Source: Vicinamibacterales bacterium
GTDB taxonomy: Bacteria; Acidobacteriota; Vicinamibacteria; Vicinamibacterales; 2-12-FULL-66-21
Assembly: GCA_036496585.1 (NCBI GenBank)
Contig: DASXLB010000021.1
Span: forward strand, 1 to 64,000
Length of the DNA: 64,000 nucleotides
Reading direction: 5' to 3'
Below are positions 16,635 through 25,346 of the stretch, one piece after another; the first letter of the stretch is position 1, and each line of letters starts with the position of its first letter. The notes beneath the pieces are model-generated. The model saw only the letters and a list, made by a program, of their open reading frames with translations, searched no databases and had not been told where the DNA came from. The translations under genes were made by a program, and so were the position numbers.

Positions 16635-17734
16635 GGTTCCGCCGCCGGCAGCGCGAGCTGGGTCAGATAGAGCTCCTCGAACGAGTGGACCATGCGGTCG
16701 AACGAATACCGGGTGACCATGTCTTCCTGTGCCGCCGCGCCGATGTGCCGCGCGCGATCGGGCGCCAGCGCCAGCCGTTCGATCGCCGCGGCGAGCGCGC
16801 CGGCGTCGTCCACGGGGACCAGCAGCCCGGTGCGGCCGTGATCGATGAGATCGAGAAGCCCGCCGACGGCGCTGGCGACGACCGGCAGCCCGGCAGCCAT
16901 GGCTTCCATGGCGGCGTTCGGAAACGCCTCGGATCGCGAGGGGAGGGCGAACACGTCCGCCCGCGCGAGCAGCGCCGGCACGTCGTCGACATGTCCGAGG
17001 AACTCGACGCGGTCCTCGATGCGCAGCGCGCGGGCCAGCGCGCCGAGCTCGGCGGCGCGCGGACCGTCGCCGGCGACGAGATATCGCAGGTCCGGATGCG
17101 ACGCGGCCAGGAGAGCGGCCGATTGCAGCAGGATCTCGTGCGCCTTCTCGCGCCGCAGATTGGCGACGGTCAGAATGGTCCGGACGGGCCGCGTCTCCCT
17201 GACGTTGCCGGCCGGCAGTACTCCGTTGGGGATGACGTGGATGCGACCGGCCGGCACCCCCTCGCGCTCGAGCTCGCTTTTCGCGGCGCTCGAATTCGCG
17301 ACGATTGCCTGCGCGCAGCGGTAGGCGTGACGCTGCAGCGCGATCTGTCCTCCCGTCTTATCGGGGTTCAGCTCGCGCCGGCTGCCGACGCGCACCGGCA
17401 CGCCGGCAAGCGCCGCGGCCGGCAATGCGAAGACGTTCGCGTACAAGTCACAGGCCTGCACGACCTGGATGCGGTGCCGCCGGCACCAGCGCACGAACAG
17501 CGCGGCCTGCGCGAGGGTGGCCGGGCGCGCAAAGCCGCGGATCGGGAAGGCGGTGACGGCCGCCTTCTCTTCGACGCGCGGCAGCCATGCCCCCTCCGGA
17601 TGAAAGCAGCCGACCTTGACGTCGACGCGTTCGGAATCGAACCGTCGGATGAGCTCGGTCATCTGCCGTTCGGTGCCCCCGGGATGGAAACTCGTAAGGA
17701 AGACGGCTACCCGTATTGGGTGTCTGTGCTCCAC
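16622..17734 (-). CDS. Glycosyltransferase family 4
   Basis: From the GTG at 17734 the protein is 370 residues and begins MEHRHPIRVAVFLTSFHPGG, a normal GT4 N-terminus with TERQM. It has VVQACDLYANVFALPAAAL, VANLRREKAHEILLQSAALL, and the donor-binding ALPSRSEAFPNAAMEAMAAG with the conserved E-x7-E spacing. The frame continues upstream past the asnB3 stop but that part is non-coding; a TTG four codons earlier is an alternative. The gene lies between two asnB genes; its last 13 nt, including the TAG, overlap the start of asnB2. Donor and acceptor cannot be told. Confidence 0.85.
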   Translation of the reverse strand: MEHRHPIRVAVFLTSFHPGGTERQMTELIRRFDSERVDVKVGCFHPEGAWLPRVEEKAAVTAFPIRGFARPATLAQAALFVRWCRRHRIQVVQACDLYANVFALPAAALAGVPVRVGSRRELNPDKTGGQIALQRHAYRCAQAIVANSSAAKSELEREGVPAGRIHVIPNGVLPAGNVRETRPVRTILTVANLRREKAHEILLQSAALLAASHPDLRYLVAGDGPRAAELGALARALRIEDRVEFLGHVDDVPALLARADVFALPSRSEAFPNAAMEAMAAGLPVVASAVGGLLDLIDHGRTGLLVPVDDAGALAAAIERLALAPDRARHIGAAAQEDMVTRYSFDRMVHSFEELYLTQLALPAAEPCAA

Positions 17735-17813
17735 TTTTCTCAACCGTTTGCCAACTGAGCAAGCGAGGTGCCACGCCGCCGGCCGCCAGATGGCGAGCAG
17801 AGTGGGAAAAGTG

Positions 17814-19712
17814 TTACCCGACGCTGGCAGCGGGACTGCTGACCGGCACGTCGAGATACTGGCGATGCCAGAGTTCGAACACCAGCAGCTGCCAGAGCCG
17901 CAAAGTGTGGTCGCGTCCCGCCAGGTGTTCGCGCAGCAGGCGTGCGACGAACGCGGGGTCGAAATAGCCGCGCTGCCGCGTGCGCGGGGCGTCGAGCACG
18001 TCGGCAAACAGCCCGGTGAGGCCGCCTCGGAACCAGGTGCCGAGCGGAATGCCGAATCCCTGCTTGCGTCGCGACAGGATGGGCTCGGGCAGCATCGTCT
18101 TGAGCGTTTCCTTGAGGACGTGCTTGCGACGCCCGTGGCTGATCTTGAAGCGGGCGGGCAGCGTTGCCGCGAAGTCGATCACCTCGTTGTCGAGCAGGGG
18201 CACCCGCGATTCGATCGAGTGCGCCATGCTCATGCGATCGACCTTGGTCAGGACGTCCTCGGGCAGATAGGTCTCGAAGTCGAAGCGCATTATCCGGCTG
18301 TCGTGCGGCAGCGCCGCGAATCGATCGAAGTGCCGCGCGAGGCGGTTTTCCGCCTGCAGTACGGCGGCCTGCCGCAGATCTGCCGAATAGAGTGACGCGC
18401 GCTCGTCCTGATGGAAGAACCCTATCGAGTCGAGATAGCGTCCGGCGGCGTCCTTGGCGACGTGACGCAGGAAGTTCTTGCCGGTGGCGCCATGCGGCAG
18501 CCAGGGCCAGGCGAGCCCGGCCGCGGCGCGGACGCCTGGGAATGCCAGCCGATCGAACTGCGCCACGCGCGGATGGGGCAGATAGCGATCGTAGCCGCCG
18601 AACAGCTCGTCACCACCGTCACCCGAGAGCACGACCGTGACGTGACGACGCGCCATCTCCGAGACGTACCACGTCGGGATGGCAGACGAGTCGGCGAAGG
18701 GCTCGTCGAAATGCGAGATCAGATCGTCGAGAATGGTCAGCCCGTCTGGACGCACGACGAATTCGTGGTGCTCGGTGCCGAAGTGCGTGGCCACAAGCCG
18801 CGCGTACTCGAGCTCGTCGAAAGCCGGATCATCGAAACCGATCGAGAAGGTCTTGACCGGGCGTCCGCTGGAGGCGGTTGCGCGCGCCATCATGCCGACG
18901 ACCGCCGACGAGTCGACGCCCCCCGACAGGAACGCGCCGAGCGGCACGTCGCTGATCAGGTGCGAACGGACGGCGTCCTGGAGGACGTCGCCGAGCGCCG
19001 CGACGGCGTCGGCTTCGGTGCCAGCGAAGCTCTCGTCGGCCGATATCTGCCAGTACCGACGCACCTCGATGCGGCCGTCGCGCCACTTCAGCAGGTGCCC
19101 CGGGGGCAGCTTGCGGATGCCCTCGAACATCGAGCCGTCGCGCGGGGCGTAGAGAAAGGCGAGGTAGTGATCGAGCGCCTCGACGTTCAGCCGCGGCTCG
19201 ACAGCGCGCGCGGCCAGCAGCGACTTGATCTCGCTCGCGAAGTACAGGCGGCCGTTTCGTTCGGCGAAGTGCAGCGGCTTCTGTCCGGCGCGGTCGCGCC
19301 CGAGCAGCAGGGTGCGCGTGGACTGATCCCAGATGGCGATGCCGAACATCCCGCGCAGCCGGCGGAACACGTCGTCACCCCATTGCTCGTAGGCGTGGAC
19401 GATGGTCTCGGTATCGCTCGATGTGTAGAACCGATGCCCGTACGACTCCAGCTGGGCGCGCAGCTCGCGGTAGTTGTAGATCTCGCCATTGAAGACGACG
19501 CGCACGGTCTGCGTCTCGTTGTGGATGGGCTGATGGCCCCCAGCGAGATCGATGATGCTGAGCCGGCGCATGCCGAGGGCAGCCCCGGCCTCGACGTGAA
19601 TGCCCTCGTCGTCGGGCCCGCGGTGCCGGATAGCCTCGCACATGCGGTGGACGAGGTTCAGATCGGGCTTGCGGCTGGCGTCGGTGTCGACGAATCCGGC
19701 TATTCCACACAT
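17814..19712 (-). CDS. asnB: Asparagine synthase-like amidotransferase 3
   Basis: The 632-residue protein begins MCGIAGFVDTDA (Cys2), then VVFNGEIYNYRELR, SGGVDSSAVVGMM and VLSGDGGDELFGGYDRYLP, so both glutaminase and ATP-dependent synthetase halves look intact. The C-terminal LTKVDRMSMAHSIESRVPLLD block is complete. Its start overlaps the heparinase-like gene by 13 nt. About 80 non-coding bases separate it from the GT4 gene downstream. In this context it most likely amidates a sugar acid or precursor of the polysaccharide. Confidence 0.9.
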   Translation of the reverse strand: MCGIAGFVDTDASRKPDLNLVHRMCEAIRHRGPDDEGIHVEAGAALGMRRLSIIDLAGGHQPIHNETQTVRVVFNGEIYNYRELRAQLESYGHRFYTSSDTETIVHAYEQWGDDVFRRLRGMFGIAIWDQSTRTLLLGRDRAGQKPLHFAERNGRLYFASEIKSLLAARAVEPRLNVEALDHYLAFLYAPRDGSMFEGIRKLPPGHLLKWRDGRIEVRRYWQISADESFAGTEADAVAALGDVLQDAVRSHLISDVPLGAFLSGGVDSSAVVGMMARATASSGRPVKTFSIGFDDPAFDELEYARLVATHFGTEHHEFVVRPDGLTILDDLISHFDEPFADSSAIPTWYVSEMARRHVTVVLSGDGGDELFGGYDRYLPHPRVAQFDRLAFPGVRAAAGLAWPWLPHGATGKNFLRHVAKDAAGRYLDSIGFFHQDERASLYSADLRQAAVLQAENRLARHFDRFAALPHDSRIMRFDFETYLPEDVLTKVDRMSMAHSIESRVPLLDNEVIDFAATLPARFKISHGRRKHVLKETLKTMLPEPILSRRKQGFGIPLGTWFRGGLTGLFADVLDAPRTRQRGYFDPAFVARLLREHLAGRDHTLRLWQLLVFELWHRQYLDVPVSSPAASVG

Positions 19713-21922
19713 ATGGTACGGCGCGGCTCAATGCACGGCTGAGGCCAGCCACTGCCGGGCCGCAGAGCTTCCGGCATCGGGGGAACCGTCACGGCGACCT
19801 GCCACGCGTCGTTGCCGTCGATTTCGAAGACGAACACGGTTCGTCCTTCCTTGCACGTCCGGGATGCCAGGCTGACGGTCCGCTCGCCGTCGGCGACCCG
19901 CACCGGCACGAACGTGCCGAGCGCCGTCTCGGTGGCGGCGTCCTCGCAGGCGCGCAGCTCGATCGCGGCCTCGATGCAACCGTAGGCCGGCGACCACGAG
20001 TCTGTGGTGGAAATCATCCGCAGCGAGGCGGTGGTCGCGAGGGTCAGGCCGAGGCCAGACACATGGGTCAGCCGGAACCCGGCTGGACAGGGAAGCGCCG
20101 ACCACTCCGGGTGGAGATGCCAATGCGTCTCGATTCGCGCCGGACGCGGCAGGGCCGCGTAGTCCACGACGAGCCAGCCGGCATCGGCGACCGCGATCAC
20201 CATGCGGACGATCGGGAATCCGTAACCGACATGCAGGCCGACGGCGAACTCGCGCCCCGGATCGAGAGTGGCGGTGAGCAGGCGGGCGTCCGCGGATTGC
20301 GCCCAGTGGAACGCGCCACGCGGCCGCGCGTACGAGTGGCCGTCGATCGTTACCGTGTTGTGTATCTCGGGCGCCCGGAATCGATCGCGCGTATCGGGAT
20401 CCATCGTGTAGGTCGGCATGCCCGCATCGACGAGGAGCGGATGACCCGCGACGGTCAGCACCATCGACAGCGCGTCGGCGTGTGCGTGTCCGCCGTTGAG
20501 AAATCCGTGCGGACCGGCGTCGAACACCAGATGACCGCGGCCTTCCGGCCGACGGAAAACGACGTAGCCCGTGTCAGCCAGCGTCCGCGAGGGCCAGGCC
20601 GCCGCGTGCGCGGGGGTGGCGGGCGGCGCGGCGCCAAGAATCCAGTACACGTCAGGCGTGGCCTGGCCGACCGCGAGCGCGGGATCGGCGAGGACCGCGG
20701 CAGCGGCGGCGAGCGTCGGCGAGGCGTCGTCCGCCGCGGCGCCGCCGAACCGGAACAGTTGACCGCCATCCTCGTCGCCCGTGTGGGGCAGGAGGCCACG
20801 CTCGTCGGCGATGGTGCGAAGGTATGCGGCCTGCGCGCGCAGAGGGGCCTCGAACGATCCGTCTCCGTCGTCGATCGCGCGCGACACCAGATTGGCCAGC
20901 AGATAGAAGTCGGTCGAGTAACGGTGGTAATGGCTGGACAGCTCGGCATGTCCGCCGTCGGCGCGAATCTGTGCGCCTGCCTCGCGGCCGAGCAAGCGTC
21001 GGCCGAGCGCCTCGCGCCGGGCGCTCGCGCCAAGCTCCGGGAAGGCGCGCGAGACGGCGTAGAGCGCCAGCGCTTCGCCGCTGATGTGCGTGTTCGGGCT
21101 GAAGTAGATCGAGAGATTCTGCTCGACATGGACGAGCTGACGATCGAGCGCGACCAGCAGGTCGACCAGCCATGGCGTCTCATCCGACTCGGTGTCTCTG
21201 CAGAAGAACTCGACAGCCCATGTCCACGACAACATCCGAAACGCGAGCTCCAGCATGCTCGCCCAGTTGACGCCGTCGAGCGGGGGATTGGCGCGCAGCC
21301 AGTCCTGGAGCTGACGCACGAAGGCTCTCCGATATTCCGTCCGATCCGACAGCCAGGAGGCCGCGCCCAGCAGCAGGAAGTGCTGGTGCCGGTTCACTTC
21401 CCAGATCACCTTGTGATCGCCCGACTGCGGATCGAGGTATGGGACGTCGGCCCAGTAGCCGCGCGGCGCCGTACGGCCGTGGACGACATCGGTGTGCCAC
21501 GCGGGCGTGCGCCCGACGAGAAGTTCGCGATAGCCGAGCAGGTCGTAGCGGCCGTTGAGGACAGCGTCCGCACGCCGACACGCGTCGCCGGCGGCGTCGG
21601 GGAAGCGCAGCCGGATGGCGTCGACGAGTTCCGCGCGGCTGGCCGCGGCGACCGGCCAGCGCCGACCGCGCGTCGCGAAATGGCGGCCGAGCGCTTGGTG
21701 CGCGGCGAGGTAGTCGCCGGCGCGCGCCGCTCGATGCGCCTCGCCGGCGAGCGATCCGGCGGCCGGCTGAAGGATTCGCGTCAAGTCGGAGCGGCGCCAT
21801 GCCGGACGGGCAGCGGCGAACCTGATTCGGCCCATCGCCTTCCTGGTTTCGCAGAAGGCCCGAAAACGCAGTTCCTCGCCGCTCATCCGGCGTGCCCGCG
21901 CCAGCGCCGACGCCGGGTTCAT
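19700..21922 (-). CDS. Heparinase II/III family protein (alginate-lyase-like fold)
   Basis: The 740-residue protein has an all-helical N-terminal toroid region (WADVPYLDPQSGDHKVIWEV, NRHQHFLLLGAASWLSD, WASMLELAFRMLSWTWAVEFF). The C-terminal beta-sandwich contains HAHADALSMVLTVAGHPLLVDAG-like and HNTVTIDGHSYARP motifs. This is the heparinase II/III superfamily, which includes alginate and heparin-sulfate lyases acting on uronic-acid polymers. No clear signal peptide is visible, which is odd for a lyase of exported polymer. The ATG at 21922 overlaps the upstream GT4 stop (ATGA). An AlgD homolog in the same operon fits a uronate substrate. Confidence 0.84.
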   Translation of the reverse strand: MNPASALARARRMSGEELRFRAFCETRKAMGRIRFAAARPAWRRSDLTRILQPAAGSLAGEAHRAARAGDYLAAHQALGRHFATRGRRWPVAAASRAELVDAIRLRFPDAAGDACRRADAVLNGRYDLLGYRELLVGRTPAWHTDVVHGRTAPRGYWADVPYLDPQSGDHKVIWEVNRHQHFLLLGAASWLSDRTEYRRAFVRQLQDWLRANPPLDGVNWASMLELAFRMLSWTWAVEFFCRDTESDETPWLVDLLVALDRQLVHVEQNLSIYFSPNTHISGEALALYAVSRAFPELGASARREALGRRLLGREAGAQIRADGGHAELSSHYHRYSTDFYLLANLVSRAIDDGDGSFEAPLRAQAAYLRTIADERGLLPHTGDEDGGQLFRFGGAAADDASPTLAAAAAVLADPALAVGQATPDVYWILGAAPPATPAHAAAWPSRTLADTGYVVFRRPEGRGHLVFDAGPHGFLNGGHAHADALSMVLTVAGHPLLVDAGMPTYTMDPDTRDRFRAPEIHNTVTIDGHSYARPRGAFHWAQSADARLLTATLDPGREFAVGLHVGYGFPIVRMVIAVADAGWLVVDYAALPRPARIETHWHLHPEWSALPCPAGFRLTHVSGLGLTLATTASLRMISTTDSWSPAYGCIEAAIELRACEDAATETALGTFVPVRVADGERTVSLASRTCKEGRTVFVFEIDGNDAWQVAVTVPPMPEALRPGSGWPQPCIEPRRTICVE

Positions 21923-23025
21923 GCCGTGGTGACAGCGGGGGCGAGCCGGTGGCCGGCGACGCCGTGATAGAGATCGAGCCACTGTCCGCGCACCGGCGGC
22001 CACTGATAACGCGCGCATCCCTCGAAAGCCGCCTCGGTCAATCGCTGCGCGAGCCCGGGCTCTTCGAGCAGTCGCGCCATGGCGTCGGCCGCGGCTCGAT
22101 GATCGTCGCAAGGGACGAGCAGGCCGTTCTCGCCGTTACTGAGGATCGCCGGCACACCGCCGGCGTTCGTCGACACCACGGGGCACCCGCTTGCGTACGC
22201 CTCGAGCACCGAAGTCGGCATGTTGTCGATATCCGGCGTCTGCAGATAGATGTCGGCGTCTGCGTAGAAGCGCCAGATGTCATCGGGCGGGACCCGCCCG
22301 GTGAAGGTCACGTGCCGCAGGTTCAACTCGGTGGCGAGCGCACGAAGCGCATTTTCCTGGGATCCGCCCCCGACCAGCGTCAACCGCGCATCGGGATACC
22401 GCGCCTGCAGGAGCTGGAAGGCACGAAGCGTACAGGGCAGGTTGTAGAGCCCTTCGAAGTTTCGCGTCGAGACCACCCAGGGACGCAGCCCATCGCGACG
22501 GCGGAACCGGAACCGCTCGAGATCGACGATGTTGGGAATCACCTGGGCGGGGATGCCGAACCCTTCGAACACGCCCTGCAGGAAGCGTGAGGGGACGGCG
22601 TTGCGGTCGACGCGCCGCAGCGTCGCCCGCGCAATCGCCGAGCGGCGCAGATGGTCCGGTGCCTCTCCGCTTCGATAGTTCATCACGACGGGCTTGCCGA
22701 GGAGCCTGGCGATCAGGACGGCGGGGAGCGGCGCCAGCAGAAACGACGTGTACGACGCGGAGAACACATGAACCACGTCGGCCTTGCGAAGCTCGCGCAG
22801 GAGCAGCGGCCAGTACCAGAGTTCGGTCACAATCGTCCGGACGTATTTGATGCTGGTGAGCTTCGCCAGCCGGCCGCGGGGTCGCGGGTTGATGGGGACC
22901 AGCCACGCGACGACGTCAGGATCGTCGCGCCAGGCGCGCAGGAGCCGAGACGCCTGCACCGCTTGACCGCCGAGAATGCCCATCGACGGCGCGACGATGG
23001 CGATTCTCAGGCGCGACGGAGACAC
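21919..23025 (-). CDS. Glycosyltransferase family 4
   Basis: The 368-residue protein starts (GTG) MSPSRLRIAIVAPSMGILGG and has VVHVFSASYTSFLLAPLPAVL, PVVMNYRSGEAPDH, ARLTLVGGGSQE, and DNMPTSVLEAYASGCPVVS at the donor site, all typical of GT4 enzymes. It is the first gene of the minus-strand run that goes on to heparinase-like, asnB, GT4 and algD genes. Upstream is a 362-bp divergent intergenic region. I see no convincing sigma-54 site for this direction. Confidence 0.85.
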   Translation of the reverse strand: MSPSRLRIAIVAPSMGILGGQAVQASRLLRAWRDDPDVVAWLVPINPRPRGRLAKLTSIKYVRTIVTELWYWPLLLRELRKADVVHVFSASYTSFLLAPLPAVLIARLLGKPVVMNYRSGEAPDHLRRSAIARATLRRVDRNAVPSRFLQGVFEGFGIPAQVIPNIVDLERFRFRRRDGLRPWVVSTRNFEGLYNLPCTLRAFQLLQARYPDARLTLVGGGSQENALRALATELNLRHVTFTGRVPPDDIWRFYADADIYLQTPDIDNMPTSVLEAYASGCPVVSTNAGGVPAILSNGENGLLVPCDDHRAAADAMARLLEEPGLAQRLTEAAFEGCARYQWPPVRGQWLDLYHGVAGHRLAPAVTTA

Positions 23026-23387
23026 GCCCCGAGCTCTGCAAGGGCTGAGCCGCGGCTCGCATCTGTCCGTCTACGCTACACCGCTCCTTGTCCAGCTCGC
23101 CTCGGTTGCTGTAGAGCTTCAACAGTGATCGGATCTATTACTCAGCCGTATTCGAGGTAATAGTCAAATTCCGAGCAAATTGCTGTTGAGCTGTGTAATT
23201 CATGGAAACGGATGAGTTGTCATCCCCATGCCTGCTGAGTCCGCTTTCTGTGCGGATCCATGTTTTTCGAACGATTCAGCACCGTACCCCCATGGTCGCG
23301 TCTTTGCCTTGACACGGCAAACGCAACCACGGCTTCTTCAGACAGTTCGTCGTTCGCAGTTGCCCGTGTGCCTCCGGAGGAAAAGAA
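23026..23387. other. Divergent intergenic region between GT4 operon and EEP gene 1
   Basis: This 362-bp region is distinctly less GC-rich in its middle (about 23105-23230). On the plus strand it contains a sigma-54-like -24/-12 match (23293-23308), a separate TTGACA hexamer at about 23309 without an obvious -10, and a GGAGG ribosome site at 23376. No gene or RNA was recognised. Confidence 0.6.
23293..23308 (+). promoter_or_regulatory. Sigma-54 (-24/-12) promoter candidate for EEP gene 1
   Basis: The sequence TGGTCGCGTCTTTGCC has the GG-N10-GC spacing with TGG at -24 and TTGC at -12. A start of transcription near 23319 would leave a leader of about 70 nt before the GTG at 23388. Two sigma-54 activators are encoded elsewhere in the window. 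Confidence 0.5.
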
Positions 23388-25346
23388 GTGTACACACGAC
23401 TCGTTCGGAATGTGGCCTCCGCCACGCTGGCCACCCTCCTCGTCGCCGCAGGCGTCCGGACCGCAGCGGCGGGCACTGACATCGTCTTGTATGCACGCAA
23501 TGCCACCGCTGTCGTGGGCGCGTGGTCACGGGTGACGGACTCTACCGCGGCCGGCGGCATGCGCATGGCCAACCCCGACTCGGGCGCTGCAAAGCTGAAC
23601 ACCGCGGCGGCATCGCCAGCCAGCTATTTCGAAGTGCAGTTCACGGCGCAAGCCGGCATCCCCTACCATCTTTGGATTCGCGGCAAGGCATTGAACGACT
23701 CGTGGCTGAACGACTCCGTTTTCGTGCAGTTCAACGGTAGCGTCAATGCGTCCGGGTCGGCGATCGATCGCATCGGCACCTCGTCGGCGGCGGTCTACAG
23801 CCTCGAAGCGAGCAGCGGCGCCGGCGAAAGCGGCTGGGGCTGGGAGGACGACGAATACGGCGGTCTGGCGGATCCGATCTATTTCAGCGGCACCTCGCAG
23901 ACCATTCGCATCCAGGTGCGGGAAGACGGGCTCTCGATCGATCAGATCGTGCTGTCGCCGGTCAACTATCTGAGCAGCGCGCCAGGCCTGGCGAAGAACG
24001 ACAGCACGATCCTGTCGGAAAACACCGGCGGCTCGACGACCACCGGCACCTCGCCGACGACACCGTCTGGCGGATCGATTGGCTGGACGAACGCGGTCAA
24101 CGCCACGGTCTCGGGCTCGACGCTGAAGAAGAACGCCGGCTGCAGCGGGTGCTTCGACGCGGGCGGTATCAGCCAGCAGTCGTTCACGAGCGGCACGGTG
24201 TCGTTCGGCGTCGGCACGGGGCAGGCGCTCTTCGTCGGCCTGGGACACGATACGAGCAGCAGCACCAGCTACAACATCGACTACGCGTTCAAGTTCACTG
24301 GTGGCAGCGGCTGGGAGATTCGTGAGGCGAACGTCTACAAGACCGAGGGGTCGTTCAGCGCGAGCGACGTGTTCTCGATTGGCCTCAGCGGCTCGACGGT
24401 GACCTACTACCGCAACAGCGCGGTGGTCTACACCAGTCATGCTGCCGCGTCGGGCACCTTCGTGCTCGATACGAGCATGGGGAGCGTCGGCGCGACCGTG
24501 TCGAACGCCAGCCTGAGCTCGTCGACCTCGACGACCACGCCGCCCCCGCCCAGCCAGCCTCCACCCCCGTCGAATCCACCGAGTTCCGGCGGCACCACGC
24601 TGCGCCTTCTGCAGTGGAACACGCACCACGGCGGCTACGGCACCGACAACGTCTACAGCCCGGATCGGCTCTCTACGTGGGCTGCGTCGTTCCAGCCCGA
24701 TGTGGTGATGTTCAACGAAATCGAGAAGAACGATTCGTGGGGCAGTCAGGATCAGCCCGAGGTCTACCGGTCGCTGCTGCAGCAGAAGACCGGGAAGACC
24801 TGGTATTACGTGTTCGCGCAGGAATTCGGGGCCTGGTCGTCAGCTGGGAAAGGGAACCTGATCCTGTCGACGTATCCGATCCAGGTGTCGGACCGCTACG
24901 AGCTGGTGCACAACGCCGATCGCAGCATCGCGCTCGCCGAGATCACGGTCAACAATCGCGAGATCACGTTGATCTCGACGCACCTCGATCCCGACGACGC
25001 CAGCCTGCGGCTCGTGCAGGCCACCGAGGTGACCGGCTTTGCGGCGGCACAGCCCGAGAACCGGATCCTCACGGGTGACATGAACGCGTGGCCCGACCAG
25101 ACGTCGATTGCCCAGTACAACACCCTGTACAACGACTCGTGGACGGTGGCCTCGAACAACGGGACCGCGGTGGCATTCTCGGGGAACAGCGGCGAGACCA
25201 AGAACGGCCGCATCGACTACATCTTCTATTCGAAGAGCTCGAGCAACCTGTCGGTCGTGTCGTCCCAGGTCTACGACACTCGGGACGCCAACGGCGTCAC
25301 GCCAAGCGACCACCGGCCGGTGCTGACCGTGTTCCAGGTGAAGTAG
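23388..25346 (+). CDS. Secreted endonuclease/exonuclease/phosphatase protein with N-terminal beta-sandwich domains (EEP1)
   Basis: The GTG start has GGAGG 7 nt upstream. The 652-residue protein has a signal peptide, a first beta-sandwich (about 29-200, DIVLYARNATAVVGAWSRV, carbohydrate-binding-like), a Thr/Gly linker, and a second beta-rich domain (about 231-380, GCSGCFDAGGISQQSF). A proline linker (about 380-400) leads to a C-terminal EEP domain. The EEP domain keeps the catalytic set: QWNTHHG, FNEIEKND, STHLD, GDMNAWPD, RIDYIF and PSDHRPV. It should be an exported phosphodiesterase or nuclease. The second homolog at 60300-62336 has the same domains in the opposite order. Its 3' end overlaps the convergent GT2 gene by 50 nt. 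Confidence 0.86.
   Translation: MYTRLVRNVASATLATLLVAAGVRTAAAGTDIVLYARNATAVVGAWSRVTDSTAAGGMRMANPDSGAAKLNTAAASPASYFEVQFTAQAGIPYHLWIRGKALNDSWLNDSVFVQFNGSVNASGSAIDRIGTSSAAVYSLEASSGAGESGWGWEDDEYGGLADPIYFSGTSQTIRIQVREDGLSIDQIVLSPVNYLSSAPGLAKNDSTILSENTGGSTTTGTSPTTPSGGSIGWTNAVNATVSGSTLKKNAGCSGCFDAGGISQQSFTSGTVSFGVGTGQALFVGLGHDTSSSTSYNIDYAFKFTGGSGWEIREANVYKTEGSFSASDVFSIGLSGSTVTYYRNSAVVYTSHAAASGTFVLDTSMGSVGATVSNASLSSSTSTTTPPPPSQPPPPSNPPSSGGTTLRLLQWNTHHGGYGTDNVYSPDRLSTWAASFQPDVVMFNEIEKNDSWGSQDQPEVYRSLLQQKTGKTWYYVFAQEFGAWSSAGKGNLILSTYPIQVSDRYELVHNADRSIALAEITVNNREITLISTHLDPDDASLRLVQATEVTGFAAAQPENRILTGDMNAWPDQTSIAQYNTLYNDSWTVASNNGTAVAFSGNSGETKNGRIDYIFYSKSSSNLSVVSSQVYDTRDANGVTPSDHRPVLTVFQVK

Noticed and set aside
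14397-16670. A 757-codon open frame on the plus strand opposite asnB1 and asnB2
   Set aside because: It is antisense to two clear AsnB-family genes and shows no family motifs. Long antisense frames are expected at this GC content.
23026-23180. Sigma-54 promoter for the GT4/heparinase/asnB operon
   Set aside because: The only GG-N10-GC candidate on the minus strand lacks the TTGC and TGGCA context, so I did not call a promoter.
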